DNA from: Candidatus Gastranaerophilales bacterium
GTDB taxonomy: Bacteria > Cyanobacteriota > Vampirovibrionia > Gastranaerophilales > Gastranaerophilaceae
Assembly: GCA_944325815.1 (NCBI GenBank)
Contig: CALVBV010000009.1
Coordinates: forward strand, 1 to 35,471
Direction: 5' to 3'
DNA: 35,471 nt
Shown: piece by piece, positions 22,556-31,570 of the stretch
Numbering within the stretch: position 1 is the first letter of the stretch
Layout of the letters: every line of letters starts with the position of its first letter
Program-made: the position numbers and the translations under genes
The notes under the pieces: generated by a model
Database searches by the model: none
What the model saw: the letters and a program-made list of their open reading frames with translations, nothing else
What the model was told of the DNA's origin: nothing

Positions 22556-25243
22556 TTATCCTTCTTTCCAGCTAGGGCCGTAGTTTACATCAACAATCAG
22601 CGGCACCTTCAGAGGCTGGTCAAGTTCCATACACCTTACTGCTATCTCTTTTACTGTTTCAAGCTCTGTTTTCGGAACTTCAAACACAAGTTCATCATGA
22701 ACCTGTAATACCATTTTTGTCTTGAGCCCTTCAAGCTCTTTATCAACTCTTATCATAGCCATTTTGACTAAGTCCGCGGCAGTTCCTTGAAGCGGCTGGT
22801 TTATTGCAGCTCTTTGCGCAAACTCCCTAATCTGATAGCTTGAACTTTGAAGTTCTGATGCCAGATACCTTTTGCGGCCGAAAATTGTCTCTACATAACC
22901 GTGTTTGGCTACAAATTCAATTTCTCTATTCATGTATTCTTTTACACCGGGATATGTCTCAAAATACTTATCAATAAATTCCTGCGCCTCACTTGCAGAA
23001 ATTCCGAGGTTTTTAGCAAGACCGTATTTCGACTGTCCGTATACAATCCCGAAGTTTACGGCTTTGGATTTACGCCTCATCTCTTTTGTTACATCCTCCG
23101 GCTTGACACCGAAAACTTTTGAAGCAGTCATTGTGTGGATATCTTGTCCTGTTGAGAATGCATGTATAAGATGTTCATCTTCTGATATATGGGCAAGCAG
23201 CCTTAATTCTATCTGGGAATAATCGGCAGAGAGAATTAAAGAATTTTCTTTATCCATTGCGCAGAACGCAGAGCGGATTTTATTGCCTTCTTCTGTTCTT
23301 ATAGGAATATTCTGCAAATTAGGATTTGATGAGGAAAGGCGTCCTGTGACAGTGAGCGCCTGATTAAACGTTGTATGTATTCTGCCGTCGCGTTTGCTTA
23401 TAAGAGTCGGCAGCACATCTGTATATGTTGATTTAAGCTTAGAAAATTTTCTGTGCTGGAGTATGTAATCACAGATTTCGTATTCTTTAGCAAGCTCTTC
23501 CAGAACTTCTGCGCCTGTTGAGCGTGATTTTTTCTTTTTATTTTTTATCCCGAGTTTATCAAACAGGATTTCAGCAACCTGCTTGGGAGAATTTATATTG
23601 AATGACTCACCTGCAAGCTGATAGATTAAATCCTCAAGTTCAGCAAGTTTTTCTGTCATATATGCAGAGAGCTCTTTTAAATATTCAACATCGATTGCGA
23701 CCCCTGTATGTTCCATTTTGGCAAGTACAAGTGTCAGCGGGATTTCTATTTCCGAAACAAGTTTTTCTTCCTGCCGGTTTAGATGTGTTTTCCAGTAATC
23801 ATACAGTTCAAAGATTGTATGTGCCTCATCGCAGGTATACTTTATAAAATCGTCATCTTCCTCCGTCATAATATGGTTAAGAAAATCCAGCGCCTGTGCC
23901 TCCAGTGTGTGTTTCCTGTTGGGATCCTGAACATAGCTTGCTAATAAAACATCATATTCCAGCCCCTTTGGGGATATTCCGTTATTCAAAAGCAGATGAT
24001 AATCTGATTTAGCGTCAAAACCGATTTTTTTGATTTCAGAATCTTCAATAACAGGTTTAAGAGCCTCAATAAACGCTTCTGAAAAATAGTAGCTTGTTCC
24101 GATTGAAATTGAACAACCCTTTATTAACCCGTCTTTTGCGTACCACTTTATTGCAATACGTTTAGAATTTTTGATTTTATCTAAAATATCTTCTAAGTTA
24201 TCCTGATTAACTTCTTTGTACTCAAACCCTTTATCCTCAACAAACTTTTTTACAGCCTGAGAAAAAAGGTTTTGCTGCAGTGGCTTTTCCGGTATTGAAA
24301 ATAAACTTAAATTTTCGCCCTCATTAAAACTGCTTGATGATTGAGATTCCCCATCAAAAGACGAAAGAATTTTGTCAATATTTTTAATAAAAGTATAAAA
24401 CTGCATTTTTTTAAGAAACGCTGTAACTTTATCCAGTTGAGGAAGCGTGACAGAAGCTTTATTTATATCAAAATCAATGTCAACATCTCGGACAATTGTT
24501 GCTAAATCTTTTGATAATATTGCGATATCTTTTCCTTCGCAAATTTTTTTTCTTATTGCATTTTCAGGAATATTTTCGCAATCATCAAGCACAGCCTCAA
24601 GATTAGGATATCTGTTCAAAAGTTTCTGGGCAGATTTTTCTCCGATACCTTTAATCCCCGGGATATTATCAGATGTATCTCCTCTAAGCCCTTTATAATC
24701 CGTAACCTGATTCGGATAAACCCCGAGTTTTTCATATACCTTATCCCAATCGTATTCAATCAACTCGCCTTTGGACGGAATAAGAACTTTTACACAGCCT
24801 GTTTTATCAATAAGCTGAAAGCTGTCTTGGTCTCCTGTAAGAATAAGCGTCTGATGTCCGTTTTCGCAGGCTATTTTTGAGATTGTTCCTATAACATCGT
24901 CAGCTTCAAACCCTTCTTTTGTAATTATCGGAATATCAAAAGCTTCCAGCCCTTCCGTAATTTCCCCGAGCTGGATTCTTAAAGTGTCCGGCATGGCTTC
25001 GCGGTTAGCTTTGTATTCTTCAAATTTTTCTGTGCGGAATGTTCTTCTTCCTACATCAAATGCTACTGCAATATAGTCGGGATGTATTTTCATTATCAAA
25101 TCAAATATGGCCTTAAAAAAACCGTACACAGCCCAGGTCGGCTGATTATCGGCGGTTTTCATTGCGGTTCTTTCCAGTGCAAAATACTGACGGTAAGCAA
25201 GCGCATGACCGTCTATCAATATCAAAGTCTTTTTATCTGCCAT
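22556..25243 (-). CDS. polA: DNA polymerase I
   Basis: PolA fills gaps and removes RNA primers. Three parts are visible: a 5' nuclease (about residues 5-290; L-I-D-G-H-A-L-A-Y-R, G-D-Q-D-S-F-Q-L), a central 3'-5' exonuclease-like region (about 330-500), and the polymerase (about 510-895) with T-G-R-L-S-S-S-N-P-N-L-Q-N-I-P, S-A-D-Y-S-Q-I-E-L-R-L-L-A-H, R-R-K-S-K-A-V-N-F-G-I-V-Y-G and Q-V-H-D-E-L-V-F-E-V. The exonuclease D-x-E motif is not recognisable, so proofreading is probably lost, as in B. subtilis and Taq. The start is set at ATG 25243 (895 aa): GGGAG lies 6 bases upstream, and a TTG upstream at 25264 overlaps the promoter -10 and would not be transcribed. Confidence 0.96.
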   Translation of the reverse strand: MADKKTLILIDGHALAYRQYFALERTAMKTADNQPTWAVYGFFKAIFDLIMKIHPDYIAVAFDVGRRTFRTEKFEEYKANREAMPDTLRIQLGEITEGLEAFDIPIITKEGFEADDVIGTISKIACENGHQTLILTGDQDSFQLIDKTGCVKVLIPSKGELIEYDWDKVYEKLGVYPNQVTDYKGLRGDTSDNIPGIKGIGEKSAQKLLNRYPNLEAVLDDCENIPENAIRKKICEGKDIAILSKDLATIVRDVDIDFDINKASVTLPQLDKVTAFLKKMQFYTFIKNIDKILSSFDGESQSSSSFNEGENLSLFSIPEKPLQQNLFSQAVKKFVEDKGFEYKEVNQDNLEDILDKIKNSKRIAIKWYAKDGLIKGCSISIGTSYYFSEAFIEALKPVIEDSEIKKIGFDAKSDYHLLLNNGISPKGLEYDVLLASYVQDPNRKHTLEAQALDFLNHIMTEEDDDFIKYTCDEAHTIFELYDYWKTHLNRQEEKLVSEIEIPLTLVLAKMEHTGVAIDVEYLKELSAYMTEKLAELEDLIYQLAGESFNINSPKQVAEILFDKLGIKNKKKKSRSTGAEVLEELAKEYEICDYILQHRKFSKLKSTYTDVLPTLISKRDGRIHTTFNQALTVTGRLSSSNPNLQNIPIRTEEGNKIRSAFCAMDKENSLILSADYSQIELRLLAHISEDEHLIHAFSTGQDIHTMTASKVFGVKPEDVTKEMRRKSKAVNFGIVYGQSKYGLAKNLGISASEAQEFIDKYFETYPGVKEYMNREIEFVAKHGYVETIFGRKRYLASELQSSSYQIREFAQRAAINQPLQGTAADLVKMAMIRVDKELEGLKTKMVLQVHDELVFEVPKTELETVKEIAVRCMELDQPLKVPLIVDVNYGPSWKEG

Positions 25244-25263
25244 AAAATACTCCCATTTTCCCA

Positions 25264-25272
25264 ATTATATCA
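25264..25272 (-). promoter_or_regulatory. Extended -10 promoter of polA
   Basis: TGATATAAT on the minus strand (25272 to 25264). Transcription should start near 25257, only a few bases ahead of GGGAG, which decides the polA start codon. Confidence 0.6.
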
Positions 25273-25332
25273 TAATTTTCAGAAAAACCCAATAATAAAC
25301 AAAATTGAGCAATTTTTTTTACTTAATTGTTT

Positions 25333-25338
25333 TATAAT
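25333..25338 (+). promoter_or_regulatory. -10 element of the 113-aa membrane-protein gene
   Basis: TATAAT at 25333-25338, with no -35 at a good distance. GAAAGG precedes the ATG at 25356. Confidence 0.45.
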
Positions 25339-25355
25339 ATATAGAAAGGCAAGTT

Positions 25356-25697
25356 ATGGCAATTTCAGTTGATAAAGTTCAAGCTTATAAAATTAATTCA
25401 GTGCCCTTAGCAGAAGAAAGACAAAAAGAAGAAAAGAGGGTTTCTAAAAAAGCTGTTTTAACAGGCCTCGGTGCTCTCGGTGCAGTTGGATTAGGGATTA
25501 TGCTTGCCAAAGGAAAATTTAAAAAGAAACCGGATGTTGTCAAGAAAATTATTGGTAAAGACCCGAGGGTGGAAAAGTTAACAGAAGAAGAAAAGCTTAA
25601 GCTTATTAAAGAATTACAGGCCAAAACAGATAATCCTGATACGAAAGAGACAATAAGAAAGCTTGTAGAAAATGGCGAATGGGATAAGCTTCCTTAA
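25356..25697 (+). CDS. Small single-pass membrane protein of unknown function (113 aa)
   Basis: I do not recognise a family. Residues about 33-50 (V-L-T-G-L-G-A-L-G-A-V-G-L-G-I-M-L-A) form a glycine-rich membrane segment between two basic flanks (E-K-R-V-S-K-K and K-G-K-F-K-K-K). The C-terminal half is a charged, helical, probably soluble tail with E-E-E-K-L-K-L-I-K-E-L. The first 20 residues (A-I-S-V-D-K-V-Q-A-Y-K-I-N-S-V-P-L) resemble the polar N-termini of the 78-aa protein and the AAA+ protein in this window and may be lineage-typical. The stop overlaps the mntP end by 4 bases on the other strand. Confidence 0.72.
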   Translation: MAISVDKVQAYKINSVPLAEERQKEEKRVSKKAVLTGLGALGAVGLGIMLAKGKFKKKPDVVKKIIGKDPRVEKLTEEEKLKLIKELQAKTDNPDTKETIRKLVENGEWDKLP

Positions 25698-26230
25698 AAA
25701 ATAACAGCTTTAATGCCGAGAGCTGCAAGTATAATTCCTGCAAAAATTTCCAGCCATTTTGACGGAAATGTTTTCAATCTTCTGCCTAACGCAAAACCTG
25801 CTATTGAGTTCACAAAGGTCACAATGCCGATAAGGACAGCCGGTTTAAGTATATGATATCCGTATAAAGACAGTGTAATTCCGGCCGAGAAGGCGTCAAT
25901 ACTTGTCGCTATTCCTGTTAAAAACAAGCATTTTATATCTATGCATAATCTTTCAGCTTTTCTTTTTTCAAATGCTTCTAAGATGAATTTTATACCAAGA
26001 TATGTAAATATAAAGAATACTACCCAATCCGCGAATGGTTCAATGTAAGATTTGACAAAACCGGTTAAAAAGTATCCGATAACCGGCATTAAAAATTGAA
26101 ATCCCCCTGTAAATCCTGCCAGTTTTAGAGCGTTGGAAATCCCTTTGTAAGTGAGTCCGTATGAAAAAGAGACAACGCAAGCATCAATTGATAACGCTAT
26201 TGCAAGTATAATTATGGATAAATATGACAT
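25694..26230 (-). CDS. mntP: Manganese efflux pump MntP
   Basis: MntP exports Mn2+ across the inner membrane. The 178-residue protein has six hydrophobic segments in two repeats, each with the conserved S-I-D-A motif (S-I-D-A-C near residue 14 and S-I-D-A-F near residue 109). The length is normal. It is the last gene of the proS-dnaB-mntP run (11-base gap), with GGGAG ahead of the ATG. In E. coli mntP is controlled by a Mn-sensing yybP-ykoY leader; no room for one exists here, so regulation must differ. Confidence 0.93.
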   Translation of the reverse strand: MSYLSIIILAIALSIDACVVSFSYGLTYKGISNALKLAGFTGGFQFLMPVIGYFLTGFVKSYIEPFADWVVFFIFTYLGIKFILEAFEKRKAERLCIDIKCLFLTGIATSIDAFSAGITLSLYGYHILKPAVLIGIVTFVNSIAGFALGRRLKTFPSKWLEIFAGIILAALGIKAVIF

Positions 26231-26241
26231 TAATTTCTCCC

Positions 26242-27636
26242 TTAGAAAACATCTGTTTTAATAGGATTTTTGAATTTCGTAATACTGCCCTGGAATAGAA
26301 GTTTCACAGTTCCGACTGGCCCGTTTCTGTGTTTTGCAATAATGATTTCTGCTTCGCCTTTGTTGGCAGCTTTCTCTGCCTGTTCCTCTTCATCGTTGGT
26401 GCTTTTGTAGTATTCATCTCTGTAGATGAACATTACGATATCCGCGTCTTGCTCAATAGAACCGGATTCTCTAAGGTCTGAAAGCATAGGACGTTTATCT
26501 GTTCTGCTCTCTACTGCGCGGGATAATTGTGAAAGCGCGATTATAGGAACATTGAGTTCTTTGGCAAGAATTTTCAAGCCTCTTGAAATACTTGAAATCT
26601 GCTGCATTCTATCTTCCCTGCCGGTTCCTTCAATTAATTGAAGATAGTCGATTACTATCAAGCCGAGATTCTTTTCTGCCATCGCAAGACGTCTGCACTT
26701 TGCTCTCAAATCAGTAATCGTACATCCAGCTGTATCGTCAATATAAATAGGGGCTTCCGAGAAGCTGTTCATTGCAACAGCAAGTTTTTCCCAGTCTTTA
26801 GCCTGCATATTTCCGGTCTTAAGCCTTTGCGTGTCGACTTCTGCTTCTGAACACAAAAGACGCTGAACAAGCTGTTCCTTTGACATTTCTAATGAGAATA
26901 TTGCAACGGGACGGTTTGCTCTCAATGCAACATTCTGAGCTATATTGAGAGCAAATGCGGTTTTACCCATAGCAGGGCGCGCTGCCAGAATGATTAAGTC
27001 TGATTTTTGCAGACCGTTTGTCATTGTATCTAAATCATAGAAATTTGTCGGAACACCGGTTAAAGTTCCTTTATTATTGTACCTCTCTTCTATTTTTGCA
27101 TAAGTGTCATATACTAAGTCCTTAATCGGTGCCAGGGATTTTGAGGCCTTTTGAGATGCAATATCAAATATTAATTTTTCCGCCTGTTCCAGAGATTCCT
27201 CTATCGGATTCAAATCATAGCCTGCAGATACAATCTCAGAGCCGGCATTGATTAATGACCTTTTTATTGCTTTTTCCTGTACGATTTTTGAGTAGTATTC
27301 AACGTTAGCTGTTGTAATTGTTTTGTAGCTCAAATCATTGATAAAAGCACGTCCGCCGACAAGTTCAAGCTTTTGATTTATATTCAAAATGTCGGATACT
27401 GATACAATATCAATTTTATCTTCACCGTTATATAGTTGCAGCATTGCTTCATAAACATACCTGTGTGCAGGTTTATAGAATGAATCAGGTTTAAGATGTT
27501 CTACGACCTTGTTCATGCAGGAAGGGCTCACAAGAATTGCGCCAAGAATAGCTTCTTCCGCGTCAATGTTTTGAGGCATAAGCTGAGAGAGCTCTTCTGC
27601 CGTTTTTTTCTTTTTTGCTGTGTATGAAGATGTCAT
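26242..27636 (-). CDS. dnaB: Replicative DNA helicase DnaB
   Basis: DnaB is the hexameric helicase of the replication fork. The 464 residues comprise an N-terminal helical domain (L-M-P-Q-N-I-D-A-E-E-A-I-L-G-A-I-L, 19-35) and a RecA-like ATPase: Walker A A-R-P-A-M-G-K-T (219-226), V-I-D-Y-L-Q-L as Walker B, and Q-L-S-R-A-V-E-S-R, D-L-R-E-S-G-S-I-E-Q-D-A-D. There is no intein, though this gene is a frequent intein site. An AAGGA motif and a 9-base gap follow proS. Confidence 0.97.
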   Translation of the reverse strand: MTSSYTAKKKKTAEELSQLMPQNIDAEEAILGAILVSPSCMNKVVEHLKPDSFYKPAHRYVYEAMLQLYNGEDKIDIVSVSDILNINQKLELVGGRAFINDLSYKTITTANVEYYSKIVQEKAIKRSLINAGSEIVSAGYDLNPIEESLEQAEKLIFDIASQKASKSLAPIKDLVYDTYAKIEERYNNKGTLTGVPTNFYDLDTMTNGLQKSDLIILAARPAMGKTAFALNIAQNVALRANRPVAIFSLEMSKEQLVQRLLCSEAEVDTQRLKTGNMQAKDWEKLAVAMNSFSEAPIYIDDTAGCTITDLRAKCRRLAMAEKNLGLIVIDYLQLIEGTGREDRMQQISSISRGLKILAKELNVPIIALSQLSRAVESRTDKRPMLSDLRESGSIEQDADIVMFIYRDEYYKSTNDEEEQAEKAANKGEAEIIIAKHRNGPVGTVKLLFQGSITKFKNPIKTDVF

Positions 27637-27645
27637 AGAAATTCC

Positions 27646-29388
27646 TTATTTAATGTTATGTACTGCTGTTACAACAATTTCAGCGGCTTCTTCAGGTTTT
27701 ATATTAGAGACCTCCCCAGTCTCCCGTACTTTAAATTCGACAAGCCCTTCTGAAATACTTTTTCCGACAGTAATTCTATATGGGAAGCCAATCAAGTCCG
27801 CATCTTTGAATTTTACTCCGGCTCTTTCGTCTCTATCATCAATTACGACTTCAACACCGTGTTTTTTAAGCGTTTTGTAGATATCTTCCGCAACCTTCAT
27901 TTGAAGTTCGTCTTTTGTGCTGACAGGAATTACTATGGCATGATAAGGCGCGATAGCAAGCGGCCATTTGATTCCGTGTTCATCATAATGTGCTTCAACC
28001 GCTGCCGCAGCCGTTCTTGAAATTCCGATTCCGTAACAGCCCATTATATAAGGCTTTGTTTTGCCGTCAATATCTGTATAGACCGCATTCATTGGTTTTG
28101 AATACTTTGTTCCTAGCTGGAAGATGTTTCCGACTTCAATCCCTCTTGTTACTTTTAGCGGTTTGCCGCATACAGGACAAAGCTCGCCGGCTTCAACAAG
28201 TCTTATATCGGCAACTGTTTGGGGAAGCTGAACATCTTCTCCCCAGTTATACCCGACACCGTGCTTGTCTTTTTGATTTACGCCGATTATAAAGTTTTTC
28301 ATATCCTTGACGGTTTCATCCGCTATTACTGTAACCGGATATCCGTTATATTCTTTTAATCCATTTGGTCCTATGAATCCCTTTTCTGCCTCAAATCCAT
28401 TTACCCCCATCATTTCTTCAATTTCGCCCGCTGTTGCGATTCTTATGTCAGAACCGCCTGCAGCATTCATAAGTTTGGTCTCTTCAACAGCCTTATCACC
28501 TCTTATAAGAGCCAAGACAGGTTTTTTATCAACAATATAAACAAGAGTTTTAACAATTAATGTTGAAGGTATTTTCAAGAAATCGCACAATTCATCAATA
28601 GAATGAGTATTAGGAGTGTCAACTATTTCAGCCTTTGTGTAATCTCCGATAACCTTCGCTTCAGGAAGTTTTGACACTGCATGGTTTGAGTTTGCGGAAT
28701 AATCACACTCACAGTAGAAAACGTCATTTTCCCCGGCATCAGTATCTGTGATAACCATAAACTCGTGGCTTACACTTCCGCCGATGGCGCCGGAGTCTGA
28801 TTGAACCATTTTGGTATTTAATCCGCAGCGTTTGAAGATTTTTGTATAAGCCTGCGCCATATTTTCGTATTCTTTTTCAAGCCCTTCTTGAGTTGTGTCA
28901 AAAGAATATGCATCTTTCATAATAAATTCACGTCCTCTTAAAAGCCCGAATCTTGGTCTGACTTCGTCACGGAATTTTGATTGGATTTGATAAAGATTTA
29001 CAGGTAACTGTTTGTAAGACTTAAGGCCGTCTCTTGCAATCGCAGTGATAATCTCTTCATGCGTAGGCCCGAGGCACATTTCTCTGTCGTGTCTGTCTCT
29101 CAAGCGCATAAGCTCACGCCCGTAGACTTCCCAGCGGCCTGATTCTTCCCAGAGTTCTTTTGGCTGAACAAACGGCATCAAAAGTTCCTGAGCACCTGCA
29201 GCGTCCATTTCTTCTCTTACGATATTTTCAATCTTTTTAAGCACACGCCACATAAGAGGCAGGTAGTTATAAACTCCGCTCGTTAATTTTCTTATGTATC
29301 CAGCTCTTACAAGCATTTTATGTGAAATAACTTCCGCATCTGACGGAAATTCTCTTAAAGTCTGTACAAACAATTTTGACATTTTCAT
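27646..29388 (-). CDS. proS: Prolyl-tRNA synthetase (bacterial type with editing domain)
   Basis: ProRS charges tRNA-Pro. The 580 residues show the class II core: G-A-Q-E-L-L-M-P, motif 2 with F-R-D-E-V-R-P-R-F-G-L-L-R-G-R-E-F-I-M-K-D-A-Y-S-F-D, and a C-terminal motif 3 (G-C-Y-G-I-G-I-S-R). The insertion (about 225-400; for example K-T-L-V-Y-I-V-D-K-K-P-V-L-A-L-I-R-G-D) is the YbaK-like domain that deacylates Ala-tRNA-Pro. The anticodon-binding domain closes the protein. It heads the operon proS-dnaB-mntP. The first of two close ATG codons is preferred from the AGGGG spacing. Confidence 0.97.
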   Translation of the reverse strand: MKMSKLFVQTLREFPSDAEVISHKMLVRAGYIRKLTSGVYNYLPLMWRVLKKIENIVREEMDAAGAQELLMPFVQPKELWEESGRWEVYGRELMRLRDRHDREMCLGPTHEEIITAIARDGLKSYKQLPVNLYQIQSKFRDEVRPRFGLLRGREFIMKDAYSFDTTQEGLEKEYENMAQAYTKIFKRCGLNTKMVQSDSGAIGGSVSHEFMVITDTDAGENDVFYCECDYSANSNHAVSKLPEAKVIGDYTKAEIVDTPNTHSIDELCDFLKIPSTLIVKTLVYIVDKKPVLALIRGDKAVEETKLMNAAGGSDIRIATAGEIEEMMGVNGFEAEKGFIGPNGLKEYNGYPVTVIADETVKDMKNFIIGVNQKDKHGVGYNWGEDVQLPQTVADIRLVEAGELCPVCGKPLKVTRGIEVGNIFQLGTKYSKPMNAVYTDIDGKTKPYIMGCYGIGISRTAAAAVEAHYDEHGIKWPLAIAPYHAIVIPVSTKDELQMKVAEDIYKTLKKHGVEVVIDDRDERAGVKFKDADLIGFPYRITVGKSISEGLVEFKVRETGEVSNIKPEEAAEIVVTAVHNIK

Positions 29389-29487
29389 GATTTGTGATCC
29401 CCTTATAATTTATAGATAAATTTTAACATGAACAGGGGTAAATAAAAAATTCCATGCTAAATTTTTACAAATTACCCGATAAAGTTA

Positions 29488-29516
29488 TTGCACAAAAAAA
29501 AATAGTGTGATAAAAT
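29488..29516 (+). promoter_or_regulatory. Promoter of the 78-aa gene and ribF operon
   Basis: TTGCAC (29488-29493), 17 bases, TAAAAT (29511-29516) with an extended TGA directly before the -10. Confidence 0.65.
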
Positions 29517-29537
29517 TTTTACAAGAAAGGGGTGTTT

Positions 29538-29774
29538 ATGCTAGTTTCTGCAATATCAGTAAATAATAACAACGGTTATAACTTGAGTACTAATGTTCCG
29601 TTTTATAACAGCAGAGAAAATATTGGAGACACTTCGTTTAATTCTTTAACACCCTACACAGTAAAAAAAACTGCACCGACAGATAAGCTACCCCAAGTAT
29701 TTGATAATATCAATGAATGGCAGAATTTTTGTCATAAACAGATTCTCGGCGGAAAGCTTAATGTAATTGCCTAA
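29538..29774 (+). CDS. Small protein of unknown function (78 aa)
   Basis: I do not recognise a family. The protein is polar, rich in Asn, Thr and Ser, with a low-complexity N-N-N-N near the start, an apparently disordered first half and a C-terminal amphipathic segment (F-D-N-I-N-E-W-Q-N-F-C-H-K-Q-I-L). There is one cysteine. The start is set at ATG 29538 because AAAGGGG is 5 bases upstream; a GTG two codons earlier overlaps it. It ends 3 bases before ribF, which lacks its own ribosome-binding site, so translation of this gene probably carries ribosomes into ribF. It could be a coupling leader gene rather than a protein with a separate task. Confidence 0.6.
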   Translation: MLVSAISVNNNNGYNLSTNVPFYNSRENIGDTSFNSLTPYTVKKTAPTDKLPQVFDNINEWQNFCHKQILGGKLNVIA

Positions 29775-29777
29775 AGT

Positions 29778-30629
29778 ATGAAAAATTCTATTATTCTGGG
29801 TTTTTTTGATGGAGTGCATATTGCACACAAAGCAGTTATAAATTCTGCAGTAGATTTTGCGTCAAACTGCGGGGGTAAAACTATACTTATTACTTTTAAG
29901 CAGTCTCCGGCTTTTTATTTTACAGGACGGGCAGAGTATATATATTCAAGAGAAGAGTCATTAAAAAAAATCGGAAATTTAGGTGTAGATGAAATTGTTC
30001 AATTGGATTTCTCTAAAATTGCAGACATGCCTGCAGAACAGTATTTGGAAGATTTAGTGCAGAAATATTCTCCGATATCAATTTCTACAGGATTTAATCA
30101 CACATTCGGACGAAATAAGGGCGGTACTCCTGATTTTTTAAGAGAAAAACAAAAGGTATACGGATTTAAATATTTTTGTGTCCCAGCTCAAACTTATAAT
30201 GGGGAGGTTGTAAGTTCGACACTTATCAAAAAATTATTAAAAGCAGGTGAGATAGAAAAAGCAGACTGCATGCTCGGGAGTAATTTTATTCTGGAAGGAG
30301 TGGTAAAAAAAGGCGCACAAATTGGGCGTACAATAGGATTTCCGACAGCTAATATTGATTATCCCGAGAATATTGTTCAAATACCTTATGGAGTCTATAA
30401 GGTAAAAACCGGAAATAAATCCGGCGTTTTGAACTGGGGAATGAAGCCTACCGTACATAATACACCAACGCCGGTTGTTGAAATCCATATTTTAGATTTT
30501 AATGATGACTTATACGGAAAAACTATTAAAATAGAAGTAATTAAGCGTATTCGCGGAGAACGTAAGTTCGCAGGCCTGGATGAGCTTAAAGCACAGATAA
30601 ATAAGGATATAGAAGAATGCTTAAAGTAG
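29778..30629 (+). CDS. ribF: Bifunctional riboflavin kinase / FAD synthetase
   Basis: RibF phosphorylates riboflavin to FMN and adenylates FMN to FAD. The N-terminal nucleotidyltransferase has G-F-F-D-G-V-H-I-A-H-K near residue 8 and an S-S-T-L-I-K-K-L-L block; the C-terminal kinase has G-R-T-I-G-F-P-T-A-N-I (about 183-193) and N-W-G-M-K-P-T. At 283 residues it is on the short side, mainly through a very short N-terminus. No ribosome-binding site is seen; it probably depends on the preceding 78-aa gene. Its last 13 bases overlap the Fmt-like gene. Confidence 0.93.
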   Translation: MKNSIILGFFDGVHIAHKAVINSAVDFASNCGGKTILITFKQSPAFYFTGRAEYIYSREESLKKIGNLGVDEIVQLDFSKIADMPAEQYLEDLVQKYSPISISTGFNHTFGRNKGGTPDFLREKQKVYGFKYFCVPAQTYNGEVVSSTLIKKLLKAGEIEKADCMLGSNFILEGVVKKGAQIGRTIGFPTANIDYPENIVQIPYGVYKVKTGNKSGVLNWGMKPTVHNTPTPVVEIHILDFNDDLYGKTIKIEVIKRIRGERKFAGLDELKAQINKDIEECLK

Positions 30630-31570
30630 TTATAATCGGTTATGGCGGAATGTTTATGAATCTTATTGCGGGAACGCTTGACGCAGGATGTGAAATTGCA
30701 GGAGTTTTTAGAGCAGAGAGAAGGAGGTACCATCCTTTTATAAGATGGATTAAAGATATTATAAATCCTTCAATTGAGTATAATTATATAAAAAGTTACA
30801 ATCTTCCTGAAATTAATGCCCGAGGGGTAAATACAAAAGAGTTTAGGAAAGCTCTTTTAAGGCTTAATCCGGATATAATTCTTGTCGGTTCATGGGGAGA
30901 AAAATTCTCAAAAGAAATTTATGACCTGCCAAAAATTGCCGCCATAAATGCTCATCCATCGCTTCTTCCGCAATACAGAGGCCCAAACCCATATTTCTGG
31001 ACAATAAGAAATCAGGAACAAGTCACTGGCGTAACTTTTCATCTTATAGATAAAGGTTATGATACCGGCGCAATTTTGGCTCAGGAGGAGATAAAGATTT
31101 ACCCCTCTGATACCGGCAAAACACTTAAAGAAAGGACTGTACTTACGGCAAGAGGAGTTGTATGTGAGCTTTTAAAGGCTTTGAGAGAAGATATAATAAT
31201 TCCCTTAACCCAGAGAGAAGATAAGGCCAGTTATTTTTCTCATCCGGAGGGGCTGGAACTTGATTTTTCAAAGTCAGCTGAAGAAAATCATGCTCTTATA
31301 AGGGCGAGTTATCCATGGACAAAGGCTTATTTTTATCATAATTCTATTTGTTTAGCCGCATATCCAGAACATTTGGAGATATTAGAAAACAATACTGAAT
31401 ATAAAGAGCATGGAACAATTACAGATGCGGATTATAAAACCCGCACAATAAGCGTACTGTGCGGGAATGATAAGATTTTAAGAATGAAAATAGAGCATTA
31501 TAATAAAATAGATAAGCCTTTTACCGGATTTTATATCAAGCGTGAACTTACTGCCGGTTGTACCCTATAG
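30617..31570 (+). CDS. Formyltransferase-family protein (methionyl-tRNA formyltransferase-like)
   Basis: The 317 residues have the formyl-THF-dependent transferase core with the catalytic triad Asn111, His113 and Asp149 (I-N-A-H-P-S-L-L-P-Q-Y-R-G and D-K-G-Y-D-T-G-A-I) and a C-terminal domain like that of Fmt (about 205-310). Fmt formylates initiator Met-tRNA. The S-L-L-P-x-x-R-G-x-x-P block and total length fit Fmt well, but similarity elsewhere is loose and some relatives formylate sugars, so the symbol is left open. It overlaps ribF by 13 bases and its last 23 bases overlap the convergent AAA+ gene. No def gene is nearby. Confidence 0.75.
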   Translation: MLKVVIIGYGGMFMNLIAGTLDAGCEIAGVFRAERRRYHPFIRWIKDIINPSIEYNYIKSYNLPEINARGVNTKEFRKALLRLNPDIILVGSWGEKFSKEIYDLPKIAAINAHPSLLPQYRGPNPYFWTIRNQEQVTGVTFHLIDKGYDTGAILAQEEIKIYPSDTGKTLKERTVLTARGVVCELLKALREDIIIPLTQREDKASYFSHPEGLELDFSKSAEENHALIRASYPWTKAYFYHNSICLAAYPEHLEILENNTEYKEHGTITDADYKTRTISVLCGNDKILRMKIEHYNKIDKPFTGFYIKRELTAGCTL

